The translations under genes were made by a program, and so were the position numbers. From Methanobacteriota archaeon (lineage in GTDB: Archaea > Halobacteriota > Syntropharchaeia > JACQPP01), in contig JACQPP010000043.1 in assembly GCA_016207465.1 (NCBI GenBank), positions 1 to 17,317 of the forward strand: a DNA stretch of 17,317 nt, in the 5' to 3' direction. Below are positions 7,099 to 13,839 of this stretch, one piece after another; within the stretch, counting starts at the first letter, position 1, and every line of letters starts with the position of its first letter. The notes below the pieces were generated by a model. The model was not told the DNA's origin, made no database searches, and saw only the letters and a program-made list of their open reading frames with translations.

Positions 7099-7107
7099 TA
7101 AAAAGAT
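7099..7107 (-). promoter_or_regulatory. Promoter of the uppS operon
   Basis: The TATA-like bases CTTTTTACG (minus strand) sit about 32-40 bases before ATG 7067. This leaves a short leader that includes the AGGAA ribosome-binding sequence. It is the only AT-rich stretch near the gene start. Confidence 0.4.
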
Positions 7108-7213
7108 TTCTCCCAAATCCCCCGCAAATCCACTATCCAGCGGCCTTTTTTCTCAGGTCTGCCGCAGGTCGCGGGCGGCGGCCTCCGGGAGGACGGGGCT
7201 GATGTTCTGTCGC

Positions 7214-7252
7214 CGGGGGGAGGGGACCGACCCGTGTTGTCCCCTCCCCCCG
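7214..7252. other. Perfect 14-bp inverted repeat (hairpin) between galT and uppS
   Basis: Bases 7214-7227 (c then gggggg then aggggac) pair perfectly with 7239-7252, leaving an 11-base loop (cgacccgtgtt). It lies in the 291-base gap between the galT stop (7359) and the uppS start (7067), roughly 107 bases downstream of galT and about 150 upstream of uppS. It may end galT transcription or be a protein-binding or RNA structure. No T-run follows it on either strand, so a standard terminator is not clearly supported. The rest of this gap holds the uppS promoter and a second small hairpin; I see no gene in it. Confidence 0.55.
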
Positions 7253-7321
7253 TCCACAGGCCCACCCCCTACCCCTCCCGAAGGTGGCGAGATAACGACA
7301 TGTGTTTTCTATCTGGGGTCG

Positions 7322-7336
7322 AGGCCCTTCGGGCCT
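7322..7336 (-). terminator. Small hairpin just after galT, possible terminator
   Basis: AGGCCC (7322-7327) pairs with GGGCCT (7331-7336) around a three-base loop, 22 bases past the galT stop codon. No U-tract follows directly, so the terminator reading is weak. It may simply stabilise the 3' end of the message. Confidence 0.3.
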
Positions 7337-7358
7337 TCTCCCAATACAATTCCGTGGC

Positions 7359-8288
7359 CTATAGATTGCGGAGGTCCTGCGCAGCATTCTCCGGGGGAAC
7401 CGGGTTGATGTAAATATCGGTGTTCTTCTCGAACCCCGCCATGAGGGTGAGTTCGGGCTGGATGCGGAGGTTCAGGTGGTAGCCCCCGGGCTGCTGGAGG
7501 AAGTGGTAGTTGTAGGGGGGGTCTCCCAGGAGGTCTTTGATGCGCAGGAGGAGGTCGCGGGTCAGGCGGGCGAGGGAGTCTCGGGTGGCCCCCTCCAGCA
7601 TCTCGAGGGTGGGCACATGGACCTCGGGGACCACCCATATCTCGTAGGGCTTGCGGGGGGCGATGGGGCAGAAGGCCACCCACCCCTCTCGCCGCAGCAC
7701 GAGGCGGGGCCCCTGGGCCTCCTCGCGGGCGATGCGGCAGTAGGCACAGTTTTTCCCCATGGCGTTCTGCTCGCGGGCTAGGGCAGGGGGTAGGACGGGG
7801 AGGCTGATGAGCTGGCTGTGGGGGTGGGCGAGGCTGGCTCCGGCCTCGCTGCGGTGGTTGCGGAAGAGGGAGACGTAGCGGGTCCCCGGCCTCTGGCGGG
7901 CGGCGCGGCACCTCTCGGCGTAGGCCCGGAAGAGGAGTTCGGCCTCGGGGTCCCGGAGGTCGGAGGGGTGGCGGGGGTGGTCGGGGGTCTCGGCGATGAC
8001 CTCGTGGAGCCCCTGCTCGGGTCCCACGGCGGGGTAGAGGTTGGGGAAGACCCGCACACTCCAGCCCCGCACCCTCTCGGCCCCGTCGGCCCGCACCTCC
8101 CAGCCCTCGCCCTTCTTCACGTAGGCGGCGGTGGCCGGGGGGGTCTTCTCCTCCTGGCCGGGGCAGAAGGGACAGGCCCCCGACGGGGCCGGGGGCCGGG
8201 CCTTGGCGAAGTCGGTGGGGCGCTTGGAGCGCTCGGTGGCCACCAGCACCCACTCGTCGAGGAAGTAGTGCTTGCGTAGTTCGGGCAT
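7359..8288 (-). CDS. galT: Galactose-1-phosphate uridylyltransferase family protein
   Basis: A HIT-superfamily nucleotidyltransferase that exchanges UMP between UDP-glucose and a hexose-1-phosphate through a covalent uridylyl-histidine. The 309-residue protein shows zinc ligands C39-x2-C42 (ACPFCPG), FPNLYPA at 81-87, and the active-site motif HPHSQ at 155-159, with His157 as nucleophile and His155 as a likely zinc ligand. A second pair, C181-x2-C184, is typical of prokaryotic members. The ATG at 8288 follows the TAG stop of the upstream glycosyltransferase with no spacer, so the two are co-transcribed. Pairing of galT with a glycogen-synthase-like gene also occurs in some thermophiles. True specificity (UDP or ADP transfer, galactose or another sugar) cannot be told from sequence. 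Confidence 0.93.
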   Translation of the reverse strand: MPELRKHYFLDEWVLVATERSKRPTDFAKARPPAPSGACPFCPGQEEKTPPATAAYVKKGEGWEVRADGAERVRGWSVRVFPNLYPAVGPEQGLHEVIAETPDHPRHPSDLRDPEAELLFRAYAERCRAARQRPGTRYVSLFRNHRSEAGASLAHPHSQLISLPVLPPALAREQNAMGKNCAYCRIAREEAQGPRLVLRREGWVAFCPIAPRKPYEIWVVPEVHVPTLEMLEGATRDSLARLTRDLLLRIKDLLGDPPYNYHFLQQPGGYHLNLRIQPELTLMAGFEKNTDIYINPVPPENAAQDLRNL

Positions 8289-9536
8289 CTATTTGGACTC
8301 GGCGGCCTCCTGGTAGACCTCCAGGGTGTTTTTGGCCGCCTGCTTCCAGGTGAAGTACTGGAGGACCCGCTGGCGGCTCCTCTTGCCCATCTCCCGGGCC
8401 CGGTCGGGGTCCTCCAGGAGGGCGCCGATGCCCCAGGCGATGTCGCTGGGGTTGTTGCCGTCCACGTGGACCCCGGTCTGGTTGTCGCCGCTGGGGATGA
8501 CCTGGTCGCGGAAGCCGCTGAGGCCGCTGGCCCCCACCACCACTGGCTTCTCCATGGACATGGCTTCGAGGCTCACGATGCCGAAGGGCTCGTAGAGGCT
8601 CGGGAGGACGGCGAGGTCGCAGGCCGCATAGTGGAGGATGCGCTCCTCCTCGGGGACGAACTGGAAGTTGGTCTTCACCGACTTCTCCAGGTTCAGGGTC
8701 TTGACGAGGCCGGTGACGGTGCGGTCCAGCTCGCCGGCGCCGAGGACCACCAGTTTGGCGTCGGGGTGCTTGGTGAGGACGGTGGGCATGGCCTGGACCA
8801 GTTGCACGGCCCCCTTGACGCTCGTGAGGCGCCCCACGAAGAGGACCATCTTCTCGCGGTCCCGCACCCCGTAGCGCTCCCGCAGTTTCGCCACGGCCCC
8901 GGGGTCCGCCCGCTGGGGGCTGTAGCGGTCGGGGTCAATGCCGTTCCACACCACCCGGACCTTCGAGGCGTCCCAGCCGTGGCGCACCAGGTCCTCCTCC
9001 ATGGGATAGGAGACCGTGACCACCCGGTCGGCGGCCTTCCCCGCCGTGTCCTCGATGTGGCGCACCGTGTCGCTCCCCGTCCCCATGGCGCGGCCCCACT
9101 CGGTGGAATGCATGTGGAGGACGAAGGGGAGCTTCAGTTCCCTCTGGACCGTCATCCCCGCCGGGGCCGAGAGCCAGTCGTGGGCGCAGACCAGGTCATA
9201 CTGGTGGCCCTCCTTCTGCACCAGCTCCCGCACCAGCTTCGAGGCCGAGAGCAGGTTGTAGGCGAAGAGGCTCGAGAAGAACTCCAGTTGCTTCCCCCAG
9301 CGGCGCAGGTCCTCCGCCACCACAATGGGGAACACATCCATCATGTTCACCGGCAGGGGCCGGTGCACATCCACCCCCTGCATGACCTCATGGGTCTTCA
9401 GGTCCCCGGGGTTCACCGTGAACAGGCTCACATCGTGGCCCTGGGCCACCATCTCCGGCGCCATGTTCTGCGCATAGGTCCCCAGACCCCCGACGAGGCG
9501 GGGGGGGTATTCCCACACGAAGAAGGCGATGCGCAT
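8289..9536 (-). CDS. GT4 glycosyltransferase 1, glycogen-synthase-like (MJ1606 type)
   Basis: A GT-B fold retaining glycosyltransferase of 415 residues. The N-terminal domain begins MRIAFFVWEYPPRLVGGLGT with the acceptor-loop glycines at 16-17, then CAHDWLS (117-123) and HMHSTEWGR (141-149). The C-terminal domain has LFVGRLTSVKG (232-242), VLGAGE and the E-x7-E motif at Glu316/Glu324 (LYEPFGIVSLEAM). From memory, the N-terminus and the HSTE-GR motif resemble the Methanocaldococcus protein MJ1606, annotated as glycogen synthase, so an alpha-glucan or surface-glycan role is possible. ATG 9536 is chosen for this N-terminal match and because the TATA box at 9564-9570 lies 28-34 bases upstream. 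It is first in an operon with galT and is paralogous to glycosyltransferase 2 (13936-15108). Confidence 0.93.
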   Translation of the reverse strand: MRIAFFVWEYPPRLVGGLGTYAQNMAPEMVAQGHDVSLFTVNPGDLKTHEVMQGVDVHRPLPVNMMDVFPIVVAEDLRRWGKQLEFFSSLFAYNLLSASKLVRELVQKEGHQYDLVCAHDWLSAPAGMTVQRELKLPFVLHMHSTEWGRAMGTGSDTVRHIEDTAGKAADRVVTVSYPMEEDLVRHGWDASKVRVVWNGIDPDRYSPQRADPGAVAKLRERYGVRDREKMVLFVGRLTSVKGAVQLVQAMPTVLTKHPDAKLVVLGAGELDRTVTGLVKTLNLEKSVKTNFQFVPEEERILHYAACDLAVLPSLYEPFGIVSLEAMSMEKPVVVGASGLSGFRDQVIPSGDNQTGVHVDGNNPSDIAWGIGALLEDPDRAREMGKRSRQRVLQYFTWKQAAKNTLEVYQEAAESK

Positions 9537-9563
9537 CGTGGGCCACAGATGGGGATGGGAGCG

Positions 9564-9570
9564 CTTAAAG
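9564..9570 (-). promoter_or_regulatory. TATA box of the glycosyltransferase 1-galT operon
   Basis: Minus-strand CTTTAAG, 28-34 bases before ATG 9536. It is conserved exactly in the other repeat copy at 13868-13874. Confidence 0.6.
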
Positions 9571-9590
9571 ATTCCCCCGCGCAGGCTCAC

Positions 9591-9599
9591 ATTAAATAT
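9591..9599 (+). promoter_or_regulatory. Orphan plus-strand TATA box (left repeat copy)
   Basis: attaaatat, identical to the box that precedes glycosyltransferase 2 in the right repeat copy. No plus-strand gene follows. If active it would make an antisense transcript into the 3' end of the PGF-CTERM gene. Confidence 0.45.
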
Positions 9600-9645
9600 C
9601 GACCTTCCCGCATTTACGGCAGAACATAGGCATCTCCCCCCCGGG

Positions 9646-11034
9646 CTACTTCCGCCGCTCCACCCAGACGCCAATCGCCAGCAGGGCCGCGAGGGAGAGG
9701 GCGAGCTCGAATCCGGGGGTGGCACGGGGGGTAGGAGTGGGAACGAAGGGGGTGACAGGCGAAGTGAACTGCACTTGTGCCGAGAGGTCCACCTTATCAA
9801 ACACCTCCTTGTTCCCCACTGCGAAGTAGGTGGCCGTTCCTTGGATGGTCTTCTCTCCCGGTTCGTTGGCCTTGACTCGGAGTGTGATGTACCGTGGCTG
9901 ACCCGGCTTCACGGTGAAAGTCCCGATAAATTGGTTCGCGCCTCCGGCCGCGAAGGAAGAACTCTCCGCGCTCACCCCGCTGGGGACACGAATGAGGATG
10001 TCGGCCGTCATGTCATAATCGTTGACGCTCGGATTCACGATGGAGAGCCCCAGCAGTGCGTCCTCCCCAACCGAGGCCGACGTCTTGGTGCTGGTCAGGC
10101 TGACCGAGGGCTTCTCCCGGAAATAACTGGGAGTCGGCGCACTGGTAGGAATCTGTCTCAGGGTTGGGGGAGGAGGGGTGACGGGAGTCGGGGTGGGCGG
10201 CGACTGCTCAGGAGTTGGCGAAGGAGAAGGCAGAGTAAAGGGTATGGGCGTCGGCGATGGCGTCGAGGTAGGCGTAGGAGTTGGCGTTGGCGTGGCCGTT
10301 GGAGTGGGCGTGGGCACAAAAGTTGGCGTTGGAGTTGGCATAGTCGTTGGTGAAGGTGTTAGAGTAGGTGTAGAGGTTGGTGTCGATGTTGGTGTTGGGG
10401 ATGGGGACGCTTGGGTGACGGTGATTTTGAGGTTGTCAAAATAGATTGGCTGATGGTCCGCCTCCCAGGTCCAGAATCCGAGATAGCTTCCCGTTTTCTG
10501 ATTTGGGTCAGTGTAGCTAATTTTTAACTGGCCGTCAAAGGACACCTTGATGTTCCCACCAGTGAGTTCTACCTTCCATTGGTGAGGCGTGTTGAGTGAA
10601 GGAGTTGAGATGGCCGCTTTCTGGTCTATTCCCCTATAAAGGCGAATGTTGGCGTTGGACCCCGCGTAGTCCCAGATATCGAGCGCGTAGTGGTCGCCCT
10701 GCCGATGATTGTATTTTTCTGAAGAGCGGAATAAGAGCCCCCCATGGGCGTTGGGGTATTCGTAGGTCTCTGTCCATTCAATAATGCCGTCCGTCACCAA
10801 CTGATTTGTCCAAATGATGTTGCTGTCATAAGGCGGCTCGCCAACATCGGAGTTGTAGATACCGCCTTTCAGCCGCCCCTCCGAGATGGTCCAGCTACCC
10901 TTTGTAATCTGCCATCCTGCGGGTATCCCCCCGCTAAAATCTTCCTGAAAAGATGTCTGGGCTGAAACTGGAACCGCAAAGAGAAGAAACACAACAAACA
11001 GGTTTACCTTGGGACAGGTACGCAGTGGTTCCAT
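9646..11034 (-). CDS. Secreted PGF-CTERM surface protein with mucin-like linker
   Basis: A 462-residue secreted protein. A signal peptide (residues 1-25, LFVVFLLFAVPVSAQ) is followed by a beta-rich LamG/concanavalin-like domain (about 28-206; DFSGGIPAGW, GGLLFRSS, FDNLKIT). Next comes a Pro/Thr/Ser-rich linker (about 207-303) and an immunoglobulin-like or CARDB-like beta domain (about 309-425). The end is TPGFE at 439-443, a hydrophobic helix and VERRK, which matches the PGF-CTERM sorting signal processed by archaeosortase and attached to the membrane through a lipid. The linker would be a natural site for O-glycosylation. It lies last in the minus-strand surface operon, 33 bases after the Cys-repeat lipoprotein, with no TATA box of its own seen. 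Its ligand is unknown. Confidence 0.88.
   Translation of the reverse strand: MEPLRTCPKVNLFVVFLLFAVPVSAQTSFQEDFSGGIPAGWQITKGSWTISEGRLKGGIYNSDVGEPPYDSNIIWTNQLVTDGIIEWTETYEYPNAHGGLLFRSSEKYNHRQGDHYALDIWDYAGSNANIRLYRGIDQKAAISTPSLNTPHQWKVELTGGNIKVSFDGQLKISYTDPNQKTGSYLGFWTWEADHQPIYFDNLKITVTQASPSPTPTSTPTSTPTLTPSPTTMPTPTPTFVPTPTPTATPTPTPTPTSTPSPTPIPFTLPSPSPTPEQSPPTPTPVTPPPPTLRQIPTSAPTPSYFREKPSVSLTSTKTSASVGEDALLGLSIVNPSVNDYDMTADILIRVPSGVSAESSSFAAGGANQFIGTFTVKPGQPRYITLRVKANEPGEKTIQGTATYFAVGNKEVFDKVDLSAQVQFTSPVTPFVPTPTPRATPGFELALSLAALLAIGVWVERRK
10195..10410. repeat. Low-complexity tandem repeat encoding the Pro/Thr linker
   Basis: Short repeated units of the type ggcgttggagtt (plus strand), encoding Pro-Thr dipeptides on the minus strand. 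The imperfect short-period repetition makes slippage and length variation between strains likely. It also creates a spurious Gly/Val-rich frame on the plus strand. Confidence 0.75.
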
Positions 11035-11067
11035 GAATACTCTCTACCGATTCAGAAGCGTGAGGTG

Positions 11068-11766
11068 TCACCCCCACTTTGCGTAACACCTATCCCGCAC
11101 GCTCGGGTCCGATATCTTGTCGCAGATTTTTTCCCCAGACCGTATTCCTTCGGCCAGTTCAAAGTAACAGGTATCTCTGTTGGGCGTGCCAACTTCAAGG
11201 TCCGTAGTGTAGGAGACGATAGCTATTTGTTCACAGAGAGATGGTTTCCGGTCATTAAGAGCCAGATAGGTGTAACACCAGTTCCTCGCGTTCGCAGCTG
11301 AGATTCTCCCGCAGAGGCTTGGATCATTCCGTGCCGTTCCACTCAGGGGATACACGCCAAGAGAGCCCTCGCAGCTGCCTCTCACACCGCTACCGGTTCC
11401 ACCGCTGCCTACCATTAACGCATAACAACTGTCTCTGGTAGGCCCAGAGTGGCGCCGGTCGGAGCAGGAAACGGTAGGTATTCGTTCGCACAGGTTGAGG
11501 TTCCATCTCTGTATCGCGAGTTTCATGTAGCAGTTACTTCTATAATCCACATCTGAGTATTTATCACACACCTCCTCTGGACTTGGTGTCTTCACTACTG
11601 GTACTTCAGTTGGCTTCGGAGTAGGCGGAGGTATTGGAGCAGGCGTTTCCGTCCGTGTTGGAGTAGGGGGGGTCTTTGTCTCAACCCCCGCATGTGAACA
11701 ACCAGCGACCAAAACGGTTGCGATGAGTGCAATCCCAAGAATCCAGAACCGCGCGTTCACCTTCAT
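11068..11766 (-). CDS. Lipoprotein with five cysteine-pair repeats
   Basis: A 232-residue predicted lipoprotein: signal peptide with lipobox LVAGC (acceptor Cys23), then a Pro/Thr-rich spacer (about 30-62). The mature part holds five repeats of the form C-x2-I/Y ... R-x2-C-Y with cysteine pairs at 67/79, 93/114, 152/164, 178/200 and 215/227. Three of the pairs are exactly 12 residues apart. Extra cysteines are at 101 and 132. The paired cysteines suggest a disulfide-stapled helical-repeat scaffold outside the cell. I do not know the family's function. A GAGGG sequence lies just before ATG 11766. It follows the DUF4352-like lipoprotein by 42 bases in the same operon. Its leader closely resembles that neighbour's. 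Confidence 0.85.
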   Translation of the reverse strand: MKVNARFWILGIALIATVLVAGCSHAGVETKTPPTPTRTETPAPIPPPTPKPTEVPVVKTPSPEEVCDKYSDVDYRSNCYMKLAIQRWNLNLCERIPTVSCSDRRHSGPTRDSCYALMVGSGGTGSGVRGSCEGSLGVYPLSGTARNDPSLCGRISAANARNWCYTYLALNDRKPSLCEQIAIVSYTTDLEVGTPNRDTCYFELAEGIRSGEKICDKISDPSVRDRCYAKWG

Positions 11767-11808
11767 AGTCCCTCATCGCTTTGAGCCATGACTGAAAGAC
11801 ACGGCACC

Positions 11809-12963
11809 CTATCCGCCACCCGGAATACGCGCTATGAAAAATTCGGGGGCGTTACAATCTCCCCCCCGTAGAGCAGAGGGCACCTCGTAATACAACTTGA
11901 ACTCTTTAATGGTCCCCGGCACCGAAAAAACCAGATTTCCTGAAATCCGTTGGCTGGTTAGAAGACTCTCGTATGTCGGCAACGTCCATGTAGTACCCGT
12001 CTTACAGTTGCCATACGTATCCACAGGGCAGATAAGTGAGTATTTCTTCCCGGTTTCATCCGTGCCCTCAAAGTCTTCTGACCCGGTTGTGATTTTATTG
12101 GTATATCCATTGTAGATTCCCGCTTTTATGTGAACCAATTTTTGCCCTGATTGAGCTACCAGTAGGTCGCTCTTCCCACTTTTATCGGTATAAGTCACAT
12201 AGCCGGACATTTCTCCTGACGTGATATCTACCGAGAAGCCGCATGATGAAAAAACAGTGGGAAGAGTAGGAATCGGTGTAGGTGTGGGAGTCGGGGTTGC
12301 CTGCGGTGTTTGGGTGGAGGAGGCACCTGATGGAGTGGACGACACAAAGGGCAGGACGAAGCGGGACGATGCGGGGTAGGCCGAGTTGGTGTAGATGAGT
12401 TTCAAGCCGGTTGCGGCTATTGGAATCTCGAAGACGACATTACCCCTTGCCGCATCGCCCGGAACCAACTTCTGCCGAATAAACTCCTTCGAGACCGAGG
12501 CATAGGTGGAGTCATAGGTGAACCCTTCACTGTCCTTCAGAGCAGCGTTCGAACTGGAAACAGATACATCTGTGGTCCCTATGTTCTTCACGGTAACATC
12601 GGTAATCGCGTAGCGGAAGCCCTCTTTGGGTGTAGAGTATTCCCCAATTTTGTCGGCGTAACTCACTTGATTCAAAGTAACTGATAAGCGATTATCGGAA
12701 GCCGTTCCCCCAATTTCACCCCCTTTGGTGGTTGTGGGAGGGGATGGGACTGGAGATGATGTTGACGCGGGGGTAGGGGTTGGCGAAGGTATTTCTTTTT
12801 GAGTCGGTGTAGGTATGGGCGCTGGCGTTGTCTGTGGCAGTTGTGGAGTAGGGGTAACCGTTTGTGTCGTGGGTGCTTGTGGAGCCGCCACTTGATGGGA
12901 GCATCCCGCGACCAAGACCACCGCCGCGAGGCAAACCCCGAGAATCCATAGCCGCTCCTTCAT
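11809..12963 (-). CDS. Lipoprotein with two DUF4352-like beta-sandwich domains
   Basis: A 384-residue predicted lipoprotein: signal peptide ending LVAGC (acceptor Cys21), Pro/Thr/Ser spacer (about 30-80), a first immunoglobulin-like domain (about 88-205), a second Pro/Thr spacer (211-235) and a second domain (about 238-380). The pattern in the first domain (FRYAITDVTVKNIGT, then DSEGFTYDS, GNVVFEIP, LKLIYTN) is that of DUF4352, a common extracellular domain of unknown function. The second repeats it more loosely (GTDETGKKYSL, SGNLVFSVP, FKLYYEV) and has four cysteines. The ATG overlaps the stop of the upstream glycine-rich membrane protein by four bases (ATGA). Anchoring at the outer face of the membrane is the expected location. 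Confidence 0.85.
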   Translation of the reverse strand: MKERLWILGVCLAAVVLVAGCSHQVAAPQAPTTQTVTPTPQLPQTTPAPIPTPTQKEIPSPTPTPASTSSPVPSPPTTTKGGEIGGTASDNRLSVTLNQVSYADKIGEYSTPKEGFRYAITDVTVKNIGTTDVSVSSSNAALKDSEGFTYDSTYASVSKEFIRQKLVPGDAARGNVVFEIPIAATGLKLIYTNSAYPASSRFVLPFVSSTPSGASSTQTPQATPTPTPTPIPTLPTVFSSCGFSVDITSGEMSGYVTYTDKSGKSDLLVAQSGQKLVHIKAGIYNGYTNKITTGSEDFEGTDETGKKYSLICPVDTYGNCKTGTTWTLPTYESLLTSQRISGNLVFSVPGTIKEFKLYYEVPSALRGGDCNAPEFFIARIPGGG

Positions 12964-13301
12964 GGCCTACCAACGAGGGCGTTGATTTGGCTGACCGCCG
13001 CGAGGGCACCGAGGAAGCCACTGAATATACCCCCACAGACGGCGCTACCGATGCCCCGCGCGAAGGCCCAGACAGAATCTTTGGCGCGACTCCCGAGGAA
13101 GGCCCCGAGGGGACACGCGATGAGGAACCCGAGGAGGGCACCGATGCCCTCCACAGTGCCACCCAGGTAGGCGAGCGCGTAGATGCCTCTCCCACCATAG
13201 GCGACACCCAAGAAGATGCCCCCGAAGACTGGCCCCAAGAAGAGCCCGCCGACGGCACCCGTTATGCCCCCGACAACCGCCCTGATGTGGATGTCCGCCA
13301 T
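12960..13301 (-). CDS. Glycine-rich small membrane protein
   Basis: A 113-residue protein made almost wholly of Gly/Ala-rich hydrophobic stretches (AVVGGITGAVGGLFLGPVFG, LGGTVEGIGALLGFLIACPL, GIGSAVCGGIFSGFLGALAA), consistent with three or four closely packed helices of the glycine-zipper kind. No family is recognised. It is the first gene of the surface-protein operon: a TATA box (13331-13340, minus) lies 30-39 bases before ATG 13301. Its stop overlaps the start of the following lipoprotein by four bases. Its position suggests a membrane partner for the secreted proteins, but nothing in the sequence proves it. Confidence 0.75.
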   Translation of the reverse strand: MADIHIRAVVGGITGAVGGLFLGPVFGGIFLGVAYGGRGIYALAYLGGTVEGIGALLGFLIACPLGAFLGSRAKDSVWAFARGIGSAVCGGIFSGFLGALAAVSQINALVGRP

Positions 13302-13330
13302 GGTGCTCGTACAATACTACAGCGAGGGGG

Positions 13331-13340
13331 GTTATTTAAA
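13331..13340 (-). promoter_or_regulatory. TATA box of the surface-protein operon
   Basis: Minus-strand TTTAAATAAC, 30-39 bases upstream of ATG 13301, in the 112-base gap to the divergent regulator gene. This promoter probably serves all four minus-strand genes down to 9646, since no other convincing TATA box is seen between them. Confidence 0.6.
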
Positions 13341-13360
13341 CCTTTTCGACATCAAGAGGG

Positions 13361-13378
13361 TATCAAATCAGTTTGTTA
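13361..13378. promoter_or_regulatory. Imperfect palindrome, candidate operator
   Basis: tatcaaa-tcag-tttgtta is a near-perfect dyad (6 of 7 positions pair) between the surface operon and the winged-helix regulator. Its position fits an operator bound by that regulator. It is short and could be chance in an AT-rich gap. Confidence 0.25.
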
Positions 13379-13413
13379 TCACCCCTTTCCATTCCTCTCT
13401 CCGACTCTAATCC

Positions 13414-13656
13414 GTGTTGGAGAGCATCAGCCGAACCAAGGTACGAATCCTGCGAAGCCTGAAGGCGGGACCCAGGTATGGGTATCAGATTTCTATGGAG
13501 TTGGACGTTCCCCTTGGTAGCGTCTACGGCCACTTGAAGACGCTGACGGTGGAGGGGCTAATCGTTCGTAAGGGGCAGAGAGGACGGTCTGGAACCCCCC
13601 GATTCGTCTATAAACTGACATCCAAGGGGGAACTGTTGGTGCGGGCGCTGGAGTGA
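13414..13656 (+). CDS. Small winged-helix transcriptional regulator (PadR/ArsR-like)
   Basis: An 80-residue protein made of a single winged-helix domain: helix 1 RTKVRILRSLKAGPRYGYQI, recognition region PLGSVYGHLKTLTVEGLI and wing GTPRFVYKLTSKGELLV. The GSVYGHLKTL..EGL pattern is typical of PadR and related one-domain regulators. It has no ligand domain, so it is either a minimal repressor or a DNA-binding partner. The GTG at 13414 is the likely start, since the reading matches the family from there; the following TTG is an alternative. It is transcribed away from the surface-protein operon, 112 bases from that operon's first gene, so it is a natural candidate to control that operon. Confidence 0.8.
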   Translation: MLESISRTKVRILRSLKAGPRYGYQISMELDVPLGSVYGHLKTLTVEGLIVRKGQRGRSGTPRFVYKLTSKGELLVRALE

Positions 13657-13800
13657 GACCGCCCATCATGGGGGCCCTGGGGGCCTCGTCCATCTCTTCC
13701 TCTTCCACGGTCGTTTCTTTCAGGAACCGCAGGTTTGCGCATCGGGAGGGGGGAGACTGTGTCACATTGTAAACCAATAGCAGCAGACCCAGAAACCGTT

Positions 13801-13839
13801 CTATACCCCCTTCCTCCACACGAAGAAGGCGATGCGCAT
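13801..13839 (-). pseudogene. 12-codon 5' stub of glycosyltransferase 1
   Basis: On the minus strand, ATG 13839 opens MRIAFFVW, identical at the DNA level to the first eight codons of the intact gene at 9536. It then leaves the homology and stops at TAG 13801-13803 (reads MRIAFFVWRKGV). The TATA box that drove it is still present at 13868-13874. It marks the breakpoint of the insertion or duplication that separated the two glycosyltransferase genes. The 278-base stretch 13657-13935 otherwise holds no gene I can support. Confidence 0.8.

Larger units (their letters stand above)
9513..9613. repeat. Left copy of a ~100-bp direct repeat (bidirectional promoter plus first codons of glycosyltransferase 1)
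   Basis: Matches 13816-13921. Identical blocks are 9513-9536 (24 bases, the first eight codons of glycosyltransferase 1), 9563-9576 (14 bases, minus-strand TATA) and 9579-9599 (21 bases, containing the plus-strand TATA), joined by diverged stretches and a small indel, and ending at cccgcat. Here the minus-facing promoter serves the intact glycosyltransferase 1. The plus-facing half has no gene to drive and points antisense into the PGF-CTERM gene. Confidence 0.9.

Noticed and set aside
8466..9629. 387-residue plus-strand frame
   Set aside because: Antisense to glycosyltransferase 1; low-complexity composition and no recognisable domain.
10195..10410. Possible CRISPR-like array
   Set aside because: The repeats are short-period coding minisatellite with no spacer-sized unique sequence between constant repeats.
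10178..10444. Gly/Val-rich plus-strand frame that could suggest a repeat protein
   Set aside because: It is the complement of the Pro/Thr linker repeats of the PGF-CTERM gene.
12864..13520. 218-residue plus-strand frame
   Set aside because: Acidic/Pro-rich shadow of the glycine-rich membrane protein; runs through the divergent promoter gap.
13493..13819. 108-residue minus-strand frame
   Set aside because: Overlaps the winged-helix gene antisense. A short stretch looks faintly protein-like, but there are no motifs and no promoter.
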